A stretch of 64,000 bases of DNA from Propioniferax innocua (GTDB lineage: Bacteria; Actinomycetota; Actinomycetes; Propionibacteriales; Propionibacteriaceae), in NCBI RefSeq assembly GCF_006716235.1, contig NZ_VFOR01000001.1, positions 1,357,690-1,421,689 on the forward strand. Direction: 5' to 3'. A model generated the notes under the pieces. The model made no database searches and was not told the origin of the DNA. It saw only the letters and a list, made by a program, of their open reading frames with translations. Shown piece after piece: positions 16,963 to 25,465 of this stretch. Every line of letters begins with the position of its first letter. Within the stretch, counting starts at the first letter, position 1. Made by a program: the position numbers and the translations under genes.

Positions 16963-17439
16963 ATGGCCATTCATGACAACGGCCCCAAGCCGCACGCGTT
17001 CGACATCGAGGCCGAGACGCTCGCGAACGAGAACTACCGCACCACCGTCTGGACCGGCAAGTACCTTCAGGTGACGCTGATGACCATCCCTGTCGGCGGC
17101 TCGATCGGCCTGGAGGTTCACCCCGAGACCGACCAGTTCCTGCGCCTGGAGGCGGGCAAGGGCAAGTGCGTCATGGGTCCGGCCGAGGACAACCTCGATT
17201 TCCAGCAGGACGTGGAGGACGACTGGTCCATCCAGGTACCGGCCGGCATGTGGCACGACGTCATCAACACCGGTGACGAGCCGCTGAAGCTCTACACCGT
17301 CTACGCCCCGGTGCACCACGCCCAGGGAATCGTCCATCCGACCTTCGAGGACTCCGAGGCCGACGAGGAGTCGGGCAAGGACGTCCCACCGGAGTGGACC
17401 GTGCAGCCGGGCACCCAGCCCGCCGACGGCCACGCCTGA
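16963..17439 (+). CDS. Cupin-domain protein
   Basis: The 158-residue protein is a single-domain cupin: motif 1 IGLEVHPETDQFLRLEAGKGKCVMG keeps one His, the Glu and the Gly spacing, and motif 2 VPAGMWHDVINTGDEPLKLY keeps the second His. These would bind a metal in a small beta barrel. The C-terminal tail is acidic and probably disordered. The ATG at 16963 has the strong ribosome-binding site GAGGAGGAG. Members with this exact layout (mannose-6-phosphate isomerase-like) are widespread, with no settled function. A terminator follows. Confidence 0.88.
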   Translation: MAIHDNGPKPHAFDIEAETLANENYRTTVWTGKYLQVTLMTIPVGGSIGLEVHPETDQFLRLEAGKGKCVMGPAEDNLDFQQDVEDDWSIQVPAGMWHDVINTGDEPLKLYTVYAPVHHAQGIVHPTFEDSEADEESGKDVPPEWTVQPGTQPADGHA

Positions 17440-17467
17440 GCCACATCACGCAGAAACCAAAGCCATG

Positions 17468-17490
17468 ACGCCCCGGCCGCACCGGGGCGT
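17468..17490 (+). terminator. Terminator-like hairpin after the cupin gene
   Basis: A perfect 9-bp GC-rich stem (ACGCCCCGG at 17468-17476 pairing with 17482-17490) with a 5-nt loop lies 28 bp after the cupin stop. It has a short T-poor tail, as is common in actinobacterial terminators. Confidence 0.65.
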
Positions 17491-17545
17491 CGTGCGTTCC
17501 CGGGCGACGCCAGCCCGCGCAGAGGCCGACTACAGCACGCGATGA

Positions 17546-18088
17546 CTACAGCACCCGATAGGTCGCATGCACAACACCGGCCTCGGTGCCGTGGGTGGCG
17601 CGTAGCTCCAAATGGACATCCCGGTCGGACGCCAGCAGCGGGATCCCGCCGCCCAACAGCACCGGCATCGTGGCGATCGTCAACTCGTCGACGAAGCCCC
17701 GCCGCAGAAATGCCGGCAACACCGTGGTTCCCTGCACGAACACCTCACGGGCCCGCACACGGTTCAGCCATGCGGCTGCCTCGTCGACACAGCGCACCAC
17801 CGGAACTCCCTGCCCATCGGGCATCGAGGCGGACAGCACGACCGGCTCGGCGTCCCGACACCACAATCCCAACTCGTGACGCCGTTCGTAGCTGCCTCGC
17901 CCCATCACGACGTGGTCGATCACCGGATGGAACGTGCCCCATTCGTGCGCCGCGCGACTCCCCATCCCCGGTTCATGCCGACGGCCGAGCGCGGGTGGTT
18001 GTGTCCGCCACGACACATCGCCGTTGGTCCGCGCGACGTAACCGTCAGCGCTCACCATGACGTACGCGCGCCCCCGCCAGAACCTCAT
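17546..18088 (-). CDS. Dihydrofolate reductase-like (RibD C-terminal domain) protein
   Basis: The 180-residue protein has the RibD_C fold: an N-terminal strand with VMVSADGYVART, then FHPVIDHVVMGRGSYERR, VVLSASMP, the substrate/cofactor segment REVFVQGTTVLPAFLRRGFVDELTIATMPVLLGGGIPLL, and a C-terminal strand. It probably binds NADPH and reduces an unknown pterin- or pyrimidine-like substrate. It lies between the YceI-like gene and the cupin terminator and is on the same strand as YceI, 16 bp downstream of that gene, so the two may be cotranscribed. Confidence 0.85.
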   Translation of the reverse strand: MRFWRGRAYVMVSADGYVARTNGDVSWRTQPPALGRRHEPGMGSRAAHEWGTFHPVIDHVVMGRGSYERRHELGLWCRDAEPVVLSASMPDGQGVPVVRCVDEAAAWLNRVRAREVFVQGTTVLPAFLRRGFVDELTIATMPVLLGGGIPLLASDRDVHLELRATHGTEAGVVHATYRVL

Positions 18089-18104
18089 GCGCGCATCTCA
18101 CCGT

Positions 18105-18641
18105 TCACAGGACGACGCGGACCTCCACCGCAACCTCATCGGCGAGCTTGAGTGCCCCCATCATCGCGCTGAACGGTTTGATGCCGAAGTGGCTCTGCGT
18201 GATGGTTCCGGTCAGCACATGGGCGTCGCCGTCGGCCCTGACGTCGAACGATTGCGGCGCCGTGGTGCCGTGGAGCGTCAGCTGCCCGTCGACGCGTCCC
18301 GCATCCCATGTGCCACCGATCGATGTGGAGACGTAGGTGAGCTGCGGATGGGTGGCGACACCGAGACTGTCGGCGGCATTCGCGATGATCTGCTCGTGGT
18401 CCTCCTCTGTGGTCGGCTTCGCTCCGCCGGAGGAGCTGACGACCCGCAAAGTGGTCAGGTCGGCCGTGACTCGCAGGGCGCACGCGTCAACGGTCTCGCC
18501 CGCGTCGAGCTTCGCTCTCCACGTGTCGACGCCGAGGGTGAGGTCATGGCCCATCCGGGCCATCGCTCCCCTGCAAGTTGTGTGCAGCCGCAGATCGCCC
18601 TGATCCGGCCCGATCTCATGGATGCCTGGAGTGATCGTCAT
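18105..18641 (-). CDS. YceI-like lipocalin-fold protein
   Basis: The 178-residue protein matches the YceI family: GRAMARMGHDLTLGV-like start with MGHDL, a long central strand series ending LTYVSTSI, then VDGQLTLHGTTAPQSFDV, and TQSHFGIKPFSAMMGALKLADEVAVEVRVVL at the C-terminus (the KPFSAMMGALKL signature is highly conserved). It lacks a signal peptide, so unlike E. coli YceI it is probably cytoplasmic. The family binds isoprenoid or other amphiphiles. The ATG at 18641 follows GGAG closely; a longer upstream start is less likely. Confidence 0.87.
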   Translation of the reverse strand: MTITPGIHEIGPDQGDLRLHTTCRGAMARMGHDLTLGVDTWRAKLDAGETVDACALRVTADLTTLRVVSSSGGAKPTTEEDHEQIIANAADSLGVATHPQLTYVSTSIGGTWDAGRVDGQLTLHGTTAPQSFDVRADGDAHVLTGTITQSHFGIKPFSAMMGALKLADEVAVEVRVVL

Positions 18642-18720
18642 GTCTCCAGTGTGCCGCGCCCGGCCCAACAACACACCGAACCTGTCATGCGGCGGCCCAG
18701 GTCGTCGGCAGGAGTCGGCC

Positions 18721-18765
18721 CCTGCGGCGATGACTCCTGCGGCGATGACTCCTGTGGCGACAGGG
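18721..18765. repeat. 15-bp tandem repeat
   Basis: Two exact units of CCTGCGGCGATGACT (18721-18735 and 18736-18750) are followed by a degenerate third. It lies in the 128-bp gap between the YceI-like gene and the end of the HAD gene. Confidence 0.75.
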
Positions 18766-18769
18766 CCGG

Positions 18770-19588
18770 TCAGAAGATTTCAGCGAGGACTTCGGCAACA
18801 CCATCGCGGTCACAGCTCCGCGCCGTTCGGTCGGCTACCGCATGCGCCTCGGGAACCGCATTGGCCATGGCATAGCCGACTCCCGCCCACATGAGCATGT
18901 CCACGTCATTCGCGGCGTCGCCGAAGGCCCAGACGCGGTCTCGTTCCACGCCGAGCCTCTCGCACAGCAGCGCCAGCCCCGAGGCCTTCGTGACGCCCGG
19001 CCCGGTGACCTCAATGAACGGCGCCCCCGAGGTGGTGATCTGGCATTCGGGAAGGTCGAGTGATTCGACGAGCTCGAACAGGGACTGCGCCCCCATACCG
19101 GGGTGCCGAAGGACGAGCTTCGAACAATCCTCGGCCATGATCCCGTCGAGGTCGACGATCTTCATCTCATCCATACGCCGGTGATGATCTGTGTATTCGG
19201 CGATCTCCACATAGTCGGGCTCGGCCCGGAACCACTCTCCGACAGGGCCGACGCAGGCGAACAGCACCTGGGCATTGGCCGCGCGCACTGTCTCGGCGAT
19301 ATCACGCACCGTGGCGGCTTCGAGAGGCTGTGTGAACAACACATCGCCGGTGCGCAGATCGACACCCAACGCCCCGTTGCTGCAGATCACCGGCCCCGAG
19401 ATCCCGGCATGAGCGGCGATGACCCGGGCGCTCTTGAGCTGCCTGGCAGTCGCCGGAACCACCGGAACCCCGGCCGCGACGGTACGTGCGATCACCTCAC
19501 GGGTCACATCACTGACGGTCTTGTCGGTGCGCAGGAGAGTGTTGTCCAGATCGGTCGCGATGAGCTCAGGGCGTTGCATACCCTCCAT
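18770..19588 (-). CDS. Cof-type HAD-IIB sugar-phosphatase-like hydrolase
   Basis: The 272-residue protein has all HAD motifs: ATDLDNTLL (nucleophile and acid Asp), PATARQ (motif II Ser/Thr position occupied by Thr), Lys in the GPGVTKASGLALL region, and GDAANDVDML (motif IV). The large C2B cap (about 85-190) is typical of Cof/SupH phosphatases that act on sugar phosphates or riboflavin precursors. An ATG three codons downstream (19579) is an alternative start, with GGAGGG between the two. It is divergent from the membrane protein at 19624. Confidence 0.88.
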   Translation of the reverse strand: MEGMQRPELIATDLDNTLLRTDKTVSDVTREVIARTVAAGVPVVPATARQLKSARVIAAHAGISGPVICSNGALGVDLRTGDVLFTQPLEAATVRDIAETVRAANAQVLFACVGPVGEWFRAEPDYVEIAEYTDHHRRMDEMKIVDLDGIMAEDCSKLVLRHPGMGAQSLFELVESLDLPECQITTSGAPFIEVTGPGVTKASGLALLCERLGVERDRVWAFGDAANDVDMLMWAGVGYAMANAVPEAHAVADRTARSCDRDGVAEVLAEIF

Positions 19589-19623
19589 TGTCTCCGGTTG
19601 GCACCGGAAGGCAGGATGGCTGT

Positions 19624-20388
19624 GTGAGTCTTGATGAGATCGGTATGGGCGATGGCCCCGGCACCTCCGACACTCTGGGGAATCCCGGACACCGCCCCCG
19701 ACGCCGAAAGTGGATGCGCATCATGCTCATCACCTCCGCACTCATCCTCGTGGCCGGGATCTTGTTCATCATCATCGCTCCACAGGTACAGAAGGCACAC
19801 CTGAACCGGACCATGCCCAAACAGGCCCAGGCTGCTCGAGAAGAGGCCCTGCCCGCATTCGAGAACTCCCTCGGTGTCACGCGCGGACCGGTCGGCTCCA
19901 TGCTCGACGACCAGCGTCCCAACAAATCGCTGACCTACTCCATGTGCTGGACCGAGCCAAAGGGCGTCCTGGCCGATTCCTTCCACTACAACTGCCAGTT
20001 CACGACACTCGATTTCTACGAGCTTCCCGACGACGTCGCCCTGACGCCCCAGGCTGGGCCCGCCGGAGACCCCCGCTACGGGCTCACCTACCCCGACGCA
20101 CTGGCCAATGCCACCGGCAAGCCAGTGGCACCCAACCTGCCATCGATGATGTTCGTCACCGATCAGGCCGCCAACACCGACGAGGTCGCCGACAGCTGGA
20201 TGCTCACCGAGTCCCTCCCCAGCCATGCCGCCAGCGATGCCTTCGACACCAAGGAACTCGTGGCCGGAGCTGCCTCTGAGCTCGACCCGGGCCGCAGCCA
20301 CCTGGTGCTCCGCCACACCCAGCCCTACTTCGACCAGGACATCGGCTGCCGGGCCGGCGTCCCACTGTTCTGCAACTCACCCATGTGA
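19624..20388 (+). CDS. Single-pass membrane protein of unknown function
   Basis: The 254-residue protein has a short cytoplasmic N-terminus ending in the basic RPRRRKWMR, one transmembrane helix (about 33-52, IMLITSALILVAGILFIII) and an extracellular domain with cysteines (CWTEP, YNCQF, GCRAGVPLFC) that may form disulphides. No domain was recognised. The GTG at 19624 (MSLDEIGMGDG) is chosen because it follows GGAAGG; the in-frame extension up to 19588 overlaps the divergent HAD gene. It is convergent with the following MFS gene. Confidence 0.7.
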   Translation: MSLDEIGMGDGPGTSDTLGNPGHRPRRRKWMRIMLITSALILVAGILFIIIAPQVQKAHLNRTMPKQAQAAREEALPAFENSLGVTRGPVGSMLDDQRPNKSLTYSMCWTEPKGVLADSFHYNCQFTTLDFYELPDDVALTPQAGPAGDPRYGLTYPDALANATGKPVAPNLPSMMFVTDQAANTDEVADSWMLTESLPSHAASDAFDTKELVAGAASELDPGRSHLVLRHTQPYFDQDIGCRAGVPLFCNSPM

Positions 20389-20411
20389 ACCAAGCGCCAC
20401 AGCAGCCAACC

Positions 20412-21773
20412 TCACGCGCCGCAACGGCGACGCCCCGCGATGAACATCACCACCCCGGCCACAGCCATGACCACCGCGACCCCGGCGAAGGCGATGATCA
20501 GCGTCTGATCGGTGGGGAAGGACCGCCCGTCGATCAGGACGCTCCCCTGCACCATCAGCCCGGCATACAGCGAACCGGCCGCGCCCATCCCGACCATGCG
20601 TGACGTGGTGCCGACGCCCTGCACGGTGGAGGTCTCGCGTCGGGGCGCATGCGTCACCAACAACAGTGCGAGCCCGGACATCAGGATCGCCAGGCCGAAC
20701 TGGACGAAGGCGTACCCGAGGATGATCTCGATCAGTTGCCCCCGGAAAACGATCCGGTAGGTGTACCCGAGCGCCACGATCAGCAGACCGGTGCCGAGCA
20801 CCTTCTCGGTGCCGAACCGGCGACTCGCCCACGTGGTCGGACGGGGCGCCAGCAGCATCGCGGCGTTGCCACCGAGCAGACTGAGCCCGGCCACCAGCGT
20901 GTTGTGGTCCAGTCCGTACGGCAGGTCGCGCGGGGCCTGTACCTGCAGCACCGAGGTGAGCAGGCTCAGGAAGATCCCCAACCCGGTGATGAAGTTCAAC
21001 AGATAGCCGAAGGCGACCCACGGCACCCGCGCGGTACGCAGATTGATGAGGGGATCCTTCGCGCGCCACTGACTGATGGCCCACGGCACCGCGACACCGA
21101 CGCAGCCCAGCAACAGCCCCCACACCATCGGATGTCCCACCCCGATCCGGGGAGCCTCACTGATGGGAACCATCAACAACCCGAGGGCCAGGGCGAACCC
21201 GATGGCACCACCCACGTGGATGCGGCCATCGCGCCCGCCCGAATCCGCCGGAATCTTCACCCACACCAACACGAAGGCCAACAACCCCAGGCCCGCGGTG
21301 AACGCGAACACCGACCGCCACTCCCAGACCATGAGCAGAACGCCCGCCAGCGTCACCCCCAAGCCGCTGCCGATACCGAGCGTCGCGCTCAACAACGACG
21401 TGGCCCCGGGCACCCGATGGTTCGGCAGGACGCGTCGGGCGATGCCGATGCTGAGCGGCACCGAGCTGTTCGCCGCCCCCTGCAACACGCGCCCCACCAG
21501 CATGACCCCGAGATTCGGCGCCACCGCGCAGATCAGGGAACCGACCGTCAACGACGCCATGGCGCCCAACAGTGTCCGCTTGGGGCCGAAGACGTCCCCG
21601 AGTCGGCCGATGACGGGCGTCAGGACCGCCCCGGCGAGGGAGTTGACGAACACGATCCACGTGGCACTTCCCGCAGAGATCCCGAACTCGTCGGGGAACA
21701 GGGGCAGGACGGGCATGGCGAGGCTGTAGACCATCGACGCCGCGATCGCGGCGGTCATCAGCACTCCCAGCAC
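20412..21773 (-). CDS. MFS transporter (DHA2/EmrB-like)
   Basis: The 453-residue transporter has about 14 hydrophobic segments and DHA2-like motifs: MPVLPLFPDEFGISAGSATWIV, GRLGDVFGPKRTLL (motif A), VGRVLQGAANSSVPL, and GVTLAGVLLMVWEWRSVF corresponding to motif C. It is a likely proton-coupled exporter of unknown substrate. The GTG at 21773 is preferred because GGGGAGGAGA lies 4 bp before it; an extension to 21863 is Arg/Pro-rich and unlike a transporter N-terminus. It is divergent from the GPP34 gene. Confidence 0.88.
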   Translation of the reverse strand: MLGVLMTAAIAASMVYSLAMPVLPLFPDEFGISAGSATWIVFVNSLAGAVLTPVIGRLGDVFGPKRTLLGAMASLTVGSLICAVAPNLGVMLVGRVLQGAANSSVPLSIGIARRVLPNHRVPGATSLLSATLGIGSGLGVTLAGVLLMVWEWRSVFAFTAGLGLLAFVLVWVKIPADSGGRDGRIHVGGAIGFALALGLLMVPISEAPRIGVGHPMVWGLLLGCVGVAVPWAISQWRAKDPLINLRTARVPWVAFGYLLNFITGLGIFLSLLTSVLQVQAPRDLPYGLDHNTLVAGLSLLGGNAAMLLAPRPTTWASRRFGTEKVLGTGLLIVALGYTYRIVFRGQLIEIILGYAFVQFGLAILMSGLALLLVTHAPRRETSTVQGVGTTSRMVGMGAAGSLYAGLMVQGSVLIDGRSFPTDQTLIIAFAGVAVVMAVAGVVMFIAGRRRCGA

Positions 21774-21934
21774 CGACTCTCCTCCCCTCGCGACCCACGC
21801 CGCACCGCAATCCGGTGGCCTCCGGAGGCTAGCGCGCCCCGCGCCGGGCCGCGTCGGTCCCATGCCGATCCGTGAAACATGCAGTCCGGCAGCACCTCGT
21901 TCCTTGGCGCCCGGGACGCCAGTAGGCTGCAGAC

Positions 21935-22582
21935 ATGATGATCGCCGAGGACCTCCTGCTCCTCCTCACCGACGACGAGACCGGACGCATGACCGGGTCG
22001 TTCATCGACTACGCGCTCGCCGGTGCCGTCCTGGCCGATCTGGCACTGATGGGGCGCATCCGTCTCACCGAGAAGGGCGAGCAGGGCGTGCGCGCCAACC
22101 GCGTCATCGTGGTGGACGACTCCCCCACCGGCAACGACCTCCTCGACGACGCACTGCGGCGGCTCGGCGAGAACGCGCGGTTCCGTTCCTCGACGATCAG
22201 CCGCCTCTACCGTCACGTACGCAAGCCCCTGCAACAGCGTCTGGTGGACGCCGGAGTCCTGCGCCCCGAGCAACACAAATTCCTCGGCTTCCCCTACACC
22301 CGCTACATCCAGGTGGATCCCGGCCCCGAGCTCGACGCGCACGTCCGGCTGCACCGTGCTCTCGTCGACGGTGAGGCCCCCGATCCGTCCACGGCATCGC
22401 TCATCGGCGTCCTCTCCGCACTCAACATCACCCATCGGATCGTTCGACGCGGGGACCGTCGCGCCATGAAGAAACGTGCGAAGGAACTCCGCAAGCAGAA
22501 CTGGGCGGCCGAGGCCGCTTACAAGGCGATCCAGTCAGCCAGGGCCGCGGCGTCCTCCAGCGCCGCCGGCGCCGCGAGTTGA
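21935..22582 (+). CDS. GPP34 (GOLPH3-like) phosphoprotein
   Basis: The 215-residue protein matches the bacterial GOLPH3/GPP34 family: IAEDLLLLLTDDETGRM at the start, YALAGAVLADLALMGRIRL, then FLGFPYTRYI and LIGVLSALNITHRIV. In eukaryotes the fold binds phosphatidylinositol-4-phosphate; in Actinobacteria it is widespread and its function is unsettled, possibly membrane association. The C-terminus is basic and Ala-rich. The ATG pair at 21935/21938 lacks a strong ribosome-binding site. It is 13 bp upstream of yaaA, so the two probably share a transcript. Confidence 0.9.
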   Translation: MMIAEDLLLLLTDDETGRMTGSFIDYALAGAVLADLALMGRIRLTEKGEQGVRANRVIVVDDSPTGNDLLDDALRRLGENARFRSSTISRLYRHVRKPLQQRLVDAGVLRPEQHKFLGFPYTRYIQVDPGPELDAHVRLHRALVDGEAPDPSTASLIGVLSALNITHRIVRRGDRRAMKKRAKELRKQNWAAEAAYKAIQSARAAASSSAAGAAS

Positions 22583-22595
22583 GTAGGTTGGACCG

Positions 22596-23387
22596 ATGCT
22601 GACGTTGCTCTCTCCCGCGAAATCGTTGGACTTCGAATCGGCGCTCGCCACCCGAAAGCATTCCGAGCCGCGCATGCTCGACGATTCGAACGAACTCATC
22701 GAGGCGCTGCGCACCAAATCGGTGGGCGACATCGCCAAGCTCATGAGCATCTCCGACGAACTCGCCGCCCTCAATGCGCAGCGCTACGCCGAGTTCCAGA
22801 CCCCGTTCACCCCGCAGAACGCGCGAGCCGCCATCCTGGCGTTCAGTGGGGACGTCTATCAGGGCCTGGACGCCGCCGACCGGTTCGACGAACGCGACTT
22901 CACCGAGGCACAGAAGACCGTACGCATCCTCTCGGGCCTGTACGGGGTGTTGCGTCCGCTCGACCTGATGCAGCCCTATCGCCTGGAGATGGGAACGAAG
23001 CTGGCCACCGAGCACGGCAAGGACCTGTACGCCTTCTGGGGCAGCCGGATCACCGAGCTCCTGCGTCAGGATCTGGCCGACTCCCCCGGCGCCGACGCCG
23101 TGGTGAACCTCGCCTCCAACGAATACTTCGGCGCCGTACGGCCCGCCGAACTCGACGCCCCGGTGATCTCACCCCGCTTCGAGGACGAGAACGAGAAGGG
23201 TCAACGCAAGGTCATCTCGTTCTTCGCCAAGCGCGCCCGTGGCGCCATGGCCGCCTGGCTCGTGACGCATCGCGTGCGCAGGCTCTCGCAGCTGAAGGAC
23301 TTCGGCGAGCTGGGGTACCGCCACGACGAGGCGTCCTCCACCAAGGACCAGCCCGTGTTCTTCCGAGCCTTCGCCGACAGGGTGTGA
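22596..23387 (+). CDS. yaaA: Peroxide stress protein YaaA
   Basis: The 263-residue protein is a full-length UPF0246/YaaA: LTLLSPAKSLDFES, FQTPFTPQNARAAILAFSGDVYQGLDA, RILSGLYGVLRPLDLMQPYRLEMGTKL, then VVNLASNEYFGAV and RKVISFFAKRARGAMAAWL. In E. coli YaaA limits free iron and DNA damage during peroxide stress and binds DNA. It lies between the GPP34 gene and an AraC regulator 7 bp downstream, suggesting a small operon on the plus strand. Confidence 0.93.
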   Translation: MLTLLSPAKSLDFESALATRKHSEPRMLDDSNELIEALRTKSVGDIAKLMSISDELAALNAQRYAEFQTPFTPQNARAAILAFSGDVYQGLDAADRFDERDFTEAQKTVRILSGLYGVLRPLDLMQPYRLEMGTKLATEHGKDLYAFWGSRITELLRQDLADSPGADAVVNLASNEYFGAVRPAELDAPVISPRFEDENEKGQRKVISFFAKRARGAMAAWLVTHRVRRLSQLKDFGELGYRHDEASSTKDQPVFFRAFADRV

Positions 23388-23394
23388 TGCGGCG

Positions 23395-24132
23395 ATGGTC
23401 CAGCCGACGGAGTCCCCATTCATCGCCGACGCGCTGGACCTCGCCCGGGAACGTGCAACCGAAGGTGTCACGGTCGCGGATCTGGCCGCCCATGTCGGTT
23501 ACAGCCCGTTCCACTTCAGCCGACTGTTCTCCGCAGCCACCGGCATCTCCCCGGGCCACTTCGTGACCGCCCTGCAGATGGATGCCGCCAAGCGTCTGCT
23601 GTTGGACGGCGACGCTGCGGTGATCGATGTGGCCACCGCCGTGGGTTTCGATTCATTGTCGAGCTTCAGCCGACGCTTCAAGTCCACCGTGGGGGTGACC
23701 CCCGGTGGGCTGCGGCAACTCGCCGACCGTGTGGCCGACCGACCGCCCCGCCCCTTCCGGATCAGCGGCGATATCGACACGGAGGTAACAGTGCATCTGG
23801 ACGTTCCCGCGGGAACGCGACCGCCGGGCGAGATGGCGCTGTGGGTCGGCTGGTATTCAGCACCGGTTCCGGTGGGGCTGCCCAACGCCGGTGCGCTGGT
23901 GACCGACGCCGATCATGTCGTCCTCCCGCTCTGCCCGGGCGCCCCCTGGCTCCTGGGATTCGCCGTCCCCACCCATGCCGGCCCCCGCGATCACCTGACG
24001 CCGACACGTCCCCTCGTCGCCCGGCTCCGTGAACCGATCACCGCCCCGGGACGCGCGACGCTGAGGTTCGCGCTCGCCGGACCGACCAGCCCACCCCTGC
24101 TCTCGGCCCTTCCATCCCTCTGCCGCACCTGA
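23395..24132 (+). CDS. AraC-family transcriptional regulator
   Basis: The 245-residue protein has its AraC DNA-binding domain at the N-terminus (about 10-110): the first helix-turn-helix GVTVADLAAHVGYSPFHFSRLFSAATGISP and the second AVIDVATAVGFDSLSSFSRRFKSTVGVTPGG. The C-terminal ~120 residues are a small beta-rich effector-type domain (VTVHLDVPAGTRPPGEMALWVGWY) without GyrI-like hallmarks I can assign. It begins 7 bp after yaaA. A VOC gene follows after 165 bp and may be its target. Confidence 0.88.
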   Translation: MVQPTESPFIADALDLARERATEGVTVADLAAHVGYSPFHFSRLFSAATGISPGHFVTALQMDAAKRLLLDGDAAVIDVATAVGFDSLSSFSRRFKSTVGVTPGGLRQLADRVADRPPRPFRISGDIDTEVTVHLDVPAGTRPPGEMALWVGWYSAPVPVGLPNAGALVTDADHVVLPLCPGAPWLLGFAVPTHAGPRDHLTPTRPLVARLREPITAPGRATLRFALAGPTSPPLLSALPSLCRT

Positions 24133-24297
24133 CCTTCCCTACATCCGACGCAGGCCGCACGATCGGACAATCACCGACGCCGAGCAGTGCGTAGCGTCGA
24201 CCACACCTGTACATCCACCAACAGACCAGGCCGACTTGACCGGCCAGATCAACCGGCCGGTGAGCCCCGGCCCACGCGAATCGCAGGAGGAGACATC

Positions 24298-25113
24298 ATG
24301 ACCAACACCCATCAGCCGGTCGGCACACCGGTGTGGCTCGATTTCGGGTCCAACGACTTCACCGCCAGCAATGCCTTCTACGCAGGACTGTTCGGCTGGG
24401 ACTTCGAGGATTCCGGCCCGGAGTTCCACCATTACGCCATGATCCAGAACAACGGCGCCGTCATCGGTGGCGCCATGGACACCTCGGGCATGACCTGCCC
24501 CGAGGGCGGCGAGATCCCGAGCGTGTGGGACCTCTATCTCAGCGTCGACGATCTCGAAGTCCGACTCGACAAGGCCCGCGAGAACGGCGCGACCGTGATC
24601 GTCGAACCCGGTCAGGTTGGCGATGCCGGACGCTTCGCGATGGTGGTCGACCCATCCGGGACGCCGATCGGCATGTGGGAGCCGAACCAGCTCAGCGGCT
24701 ACGACTTCACCGGAGCGCCCGGCTCACCGGTGTGGTTCGAGCTCATGACCTCCGACTTCGACCGGGCCGTAGATTTCTACACGAAGGTCTTCGACGCCGA
24801 GTTCGTTCCCATGCCCGAATCCGAAGGTTTCTACGTGACCAACGGCACCGGGGATGCCACCAAGTTCGGCGTCTGCAATGTGCTCATGTGGGGTGAGAAC
24901 CCCGGTGCACCGACGCCGGGACGTCCCAACAACTACTGGCGCATCTACCTGAACATCGAGAGTCTCGATCCGGCGCTCGAGAAGGTGCGCGAACTCGGCG
25001 GGCAGGTGCTCGATGGGCCGGAGGAGTCCCCGTTCGGCCGGCTTGCGACGGTCGCCGACCCTCAGGGCGCGTTCTTCCAGCTGATCGCCACCAGTGAGGT
25101 CAGCGGAGCGTGA
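24298..25113 (+). CDS. VOC-family protein with two glyoxalase domains
   Basis: The 271-residue protein contains two vicinal-oxygen-chelate domains (about 8-125 and 138-268), each with the start G(T/S)PVWxxxxxxDF and the paired-strand end (VVDPSGTPIGMWEP; VADPQGAFFQLI). This tandem form is common in actinobacteria as hydroxylase- or resistance-like proteins; the metal-site residues are incomplete. The ATG at 24298 has a strong AGGAGGAG upstream, while the in-frame extension to 24187 is not family-like. It stands after the AraC regulator. Confidence 0.88.
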   Translation: MTNTHQPVGTPVWLDFGSNDFTASNAFYAGLFGWDFEDSGPEFHHYAMIQNNGAVIGGAMDTSGMTCPEGGEIPSVWDLYLSVDDLEVRLDKARENGATVIVEPGQVGDAGRFAMVVDPSGTPIGMWEPNQLSGYDFTGAPGSPVWFELMTSDFDRAVDFYTKVFDAEFVPMPESEGFYVTNGTGDATKFGVCNVLMWGENPGAPTPGRPNNYWRIYLNIESLDPALEKVRELGGQVLDGPEESPFGRLATVADPQGAFFQLIATSEVSGA

Positions 25114-25131
25114 ACCCGCGGCGTCGGGGGT

Positions 25132-25311
25132 TCACCTCGCCGTGGACTCCCGACGCTGTTCGGCGCGGATCTCGTTGAGTCGTTCCACGAGCTCGGGGTC
25201 CTGCCGCACCAACCACACCAGGCCGCAGTCCTGCGGTCCCGTTGCTCCCGGGTAGCAGAGGCTGCACGGATCTCCGGGGCGCACCGGGCACTTCGGCTCC
25301 ACTCTGCTCAT
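25132..25311 (-). CDS. Small four-cysteine actinobacterial protein (DUF6767-like)
   Basis: This 59-residue reading frame has ATG at 25311 and TGA ending at 25132. Four cysteines lie in the pattern CPVRPGDPCSLCYPG then PQDCGLVWLVRQDPEL, resembling small conserved actinobacterial proteins that I believe are classed as DUF6767 (from memory). The first three cysteines could bind zinc or an iron-sulphur cluster. The C-terminus is a charged helix. It begins opposite the aminopeptidase-like gene. The family number should be treated as tentative; the coding call rests on the conserved-looking cysteine spacing. Confidence 0.72.
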   Translation of the reverse strand: MSRVEPKCPVRPGDPCSLCYPGATGPQDCGLVWLVRQDPELVERLNEIRAEQRRESTAR

Positions 25312-25374
25312 ATGACCACTCTACATGTGTAACTAATTGGCCTCGTTCGACCGCGCACCCACCGTCCGCCCACC

Positions 25375-25420
25375 CCACCTCGACGTTGTGCCGCGCAGAC
25401 ACGGCACAACGTCAAGGTGG
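25375..25420. repeat. Dispersed palindromic repeat, copy 5
   Basis: 18-bp arms (25375-25392 and 25403-25420) with a single T/C difference flank a 10-bp loop. It lies in the divergent region between the four-cysteine protein and the aminopeptidase-like gene, unlike copies 1, 3 and 4, which follow gene ends. Confidence 0.8.
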
Positions 25421-25465
25421 CAGCCCCGTGTCACCCACGTCTCGGCGCGGGTCTACCGTGGGGCC

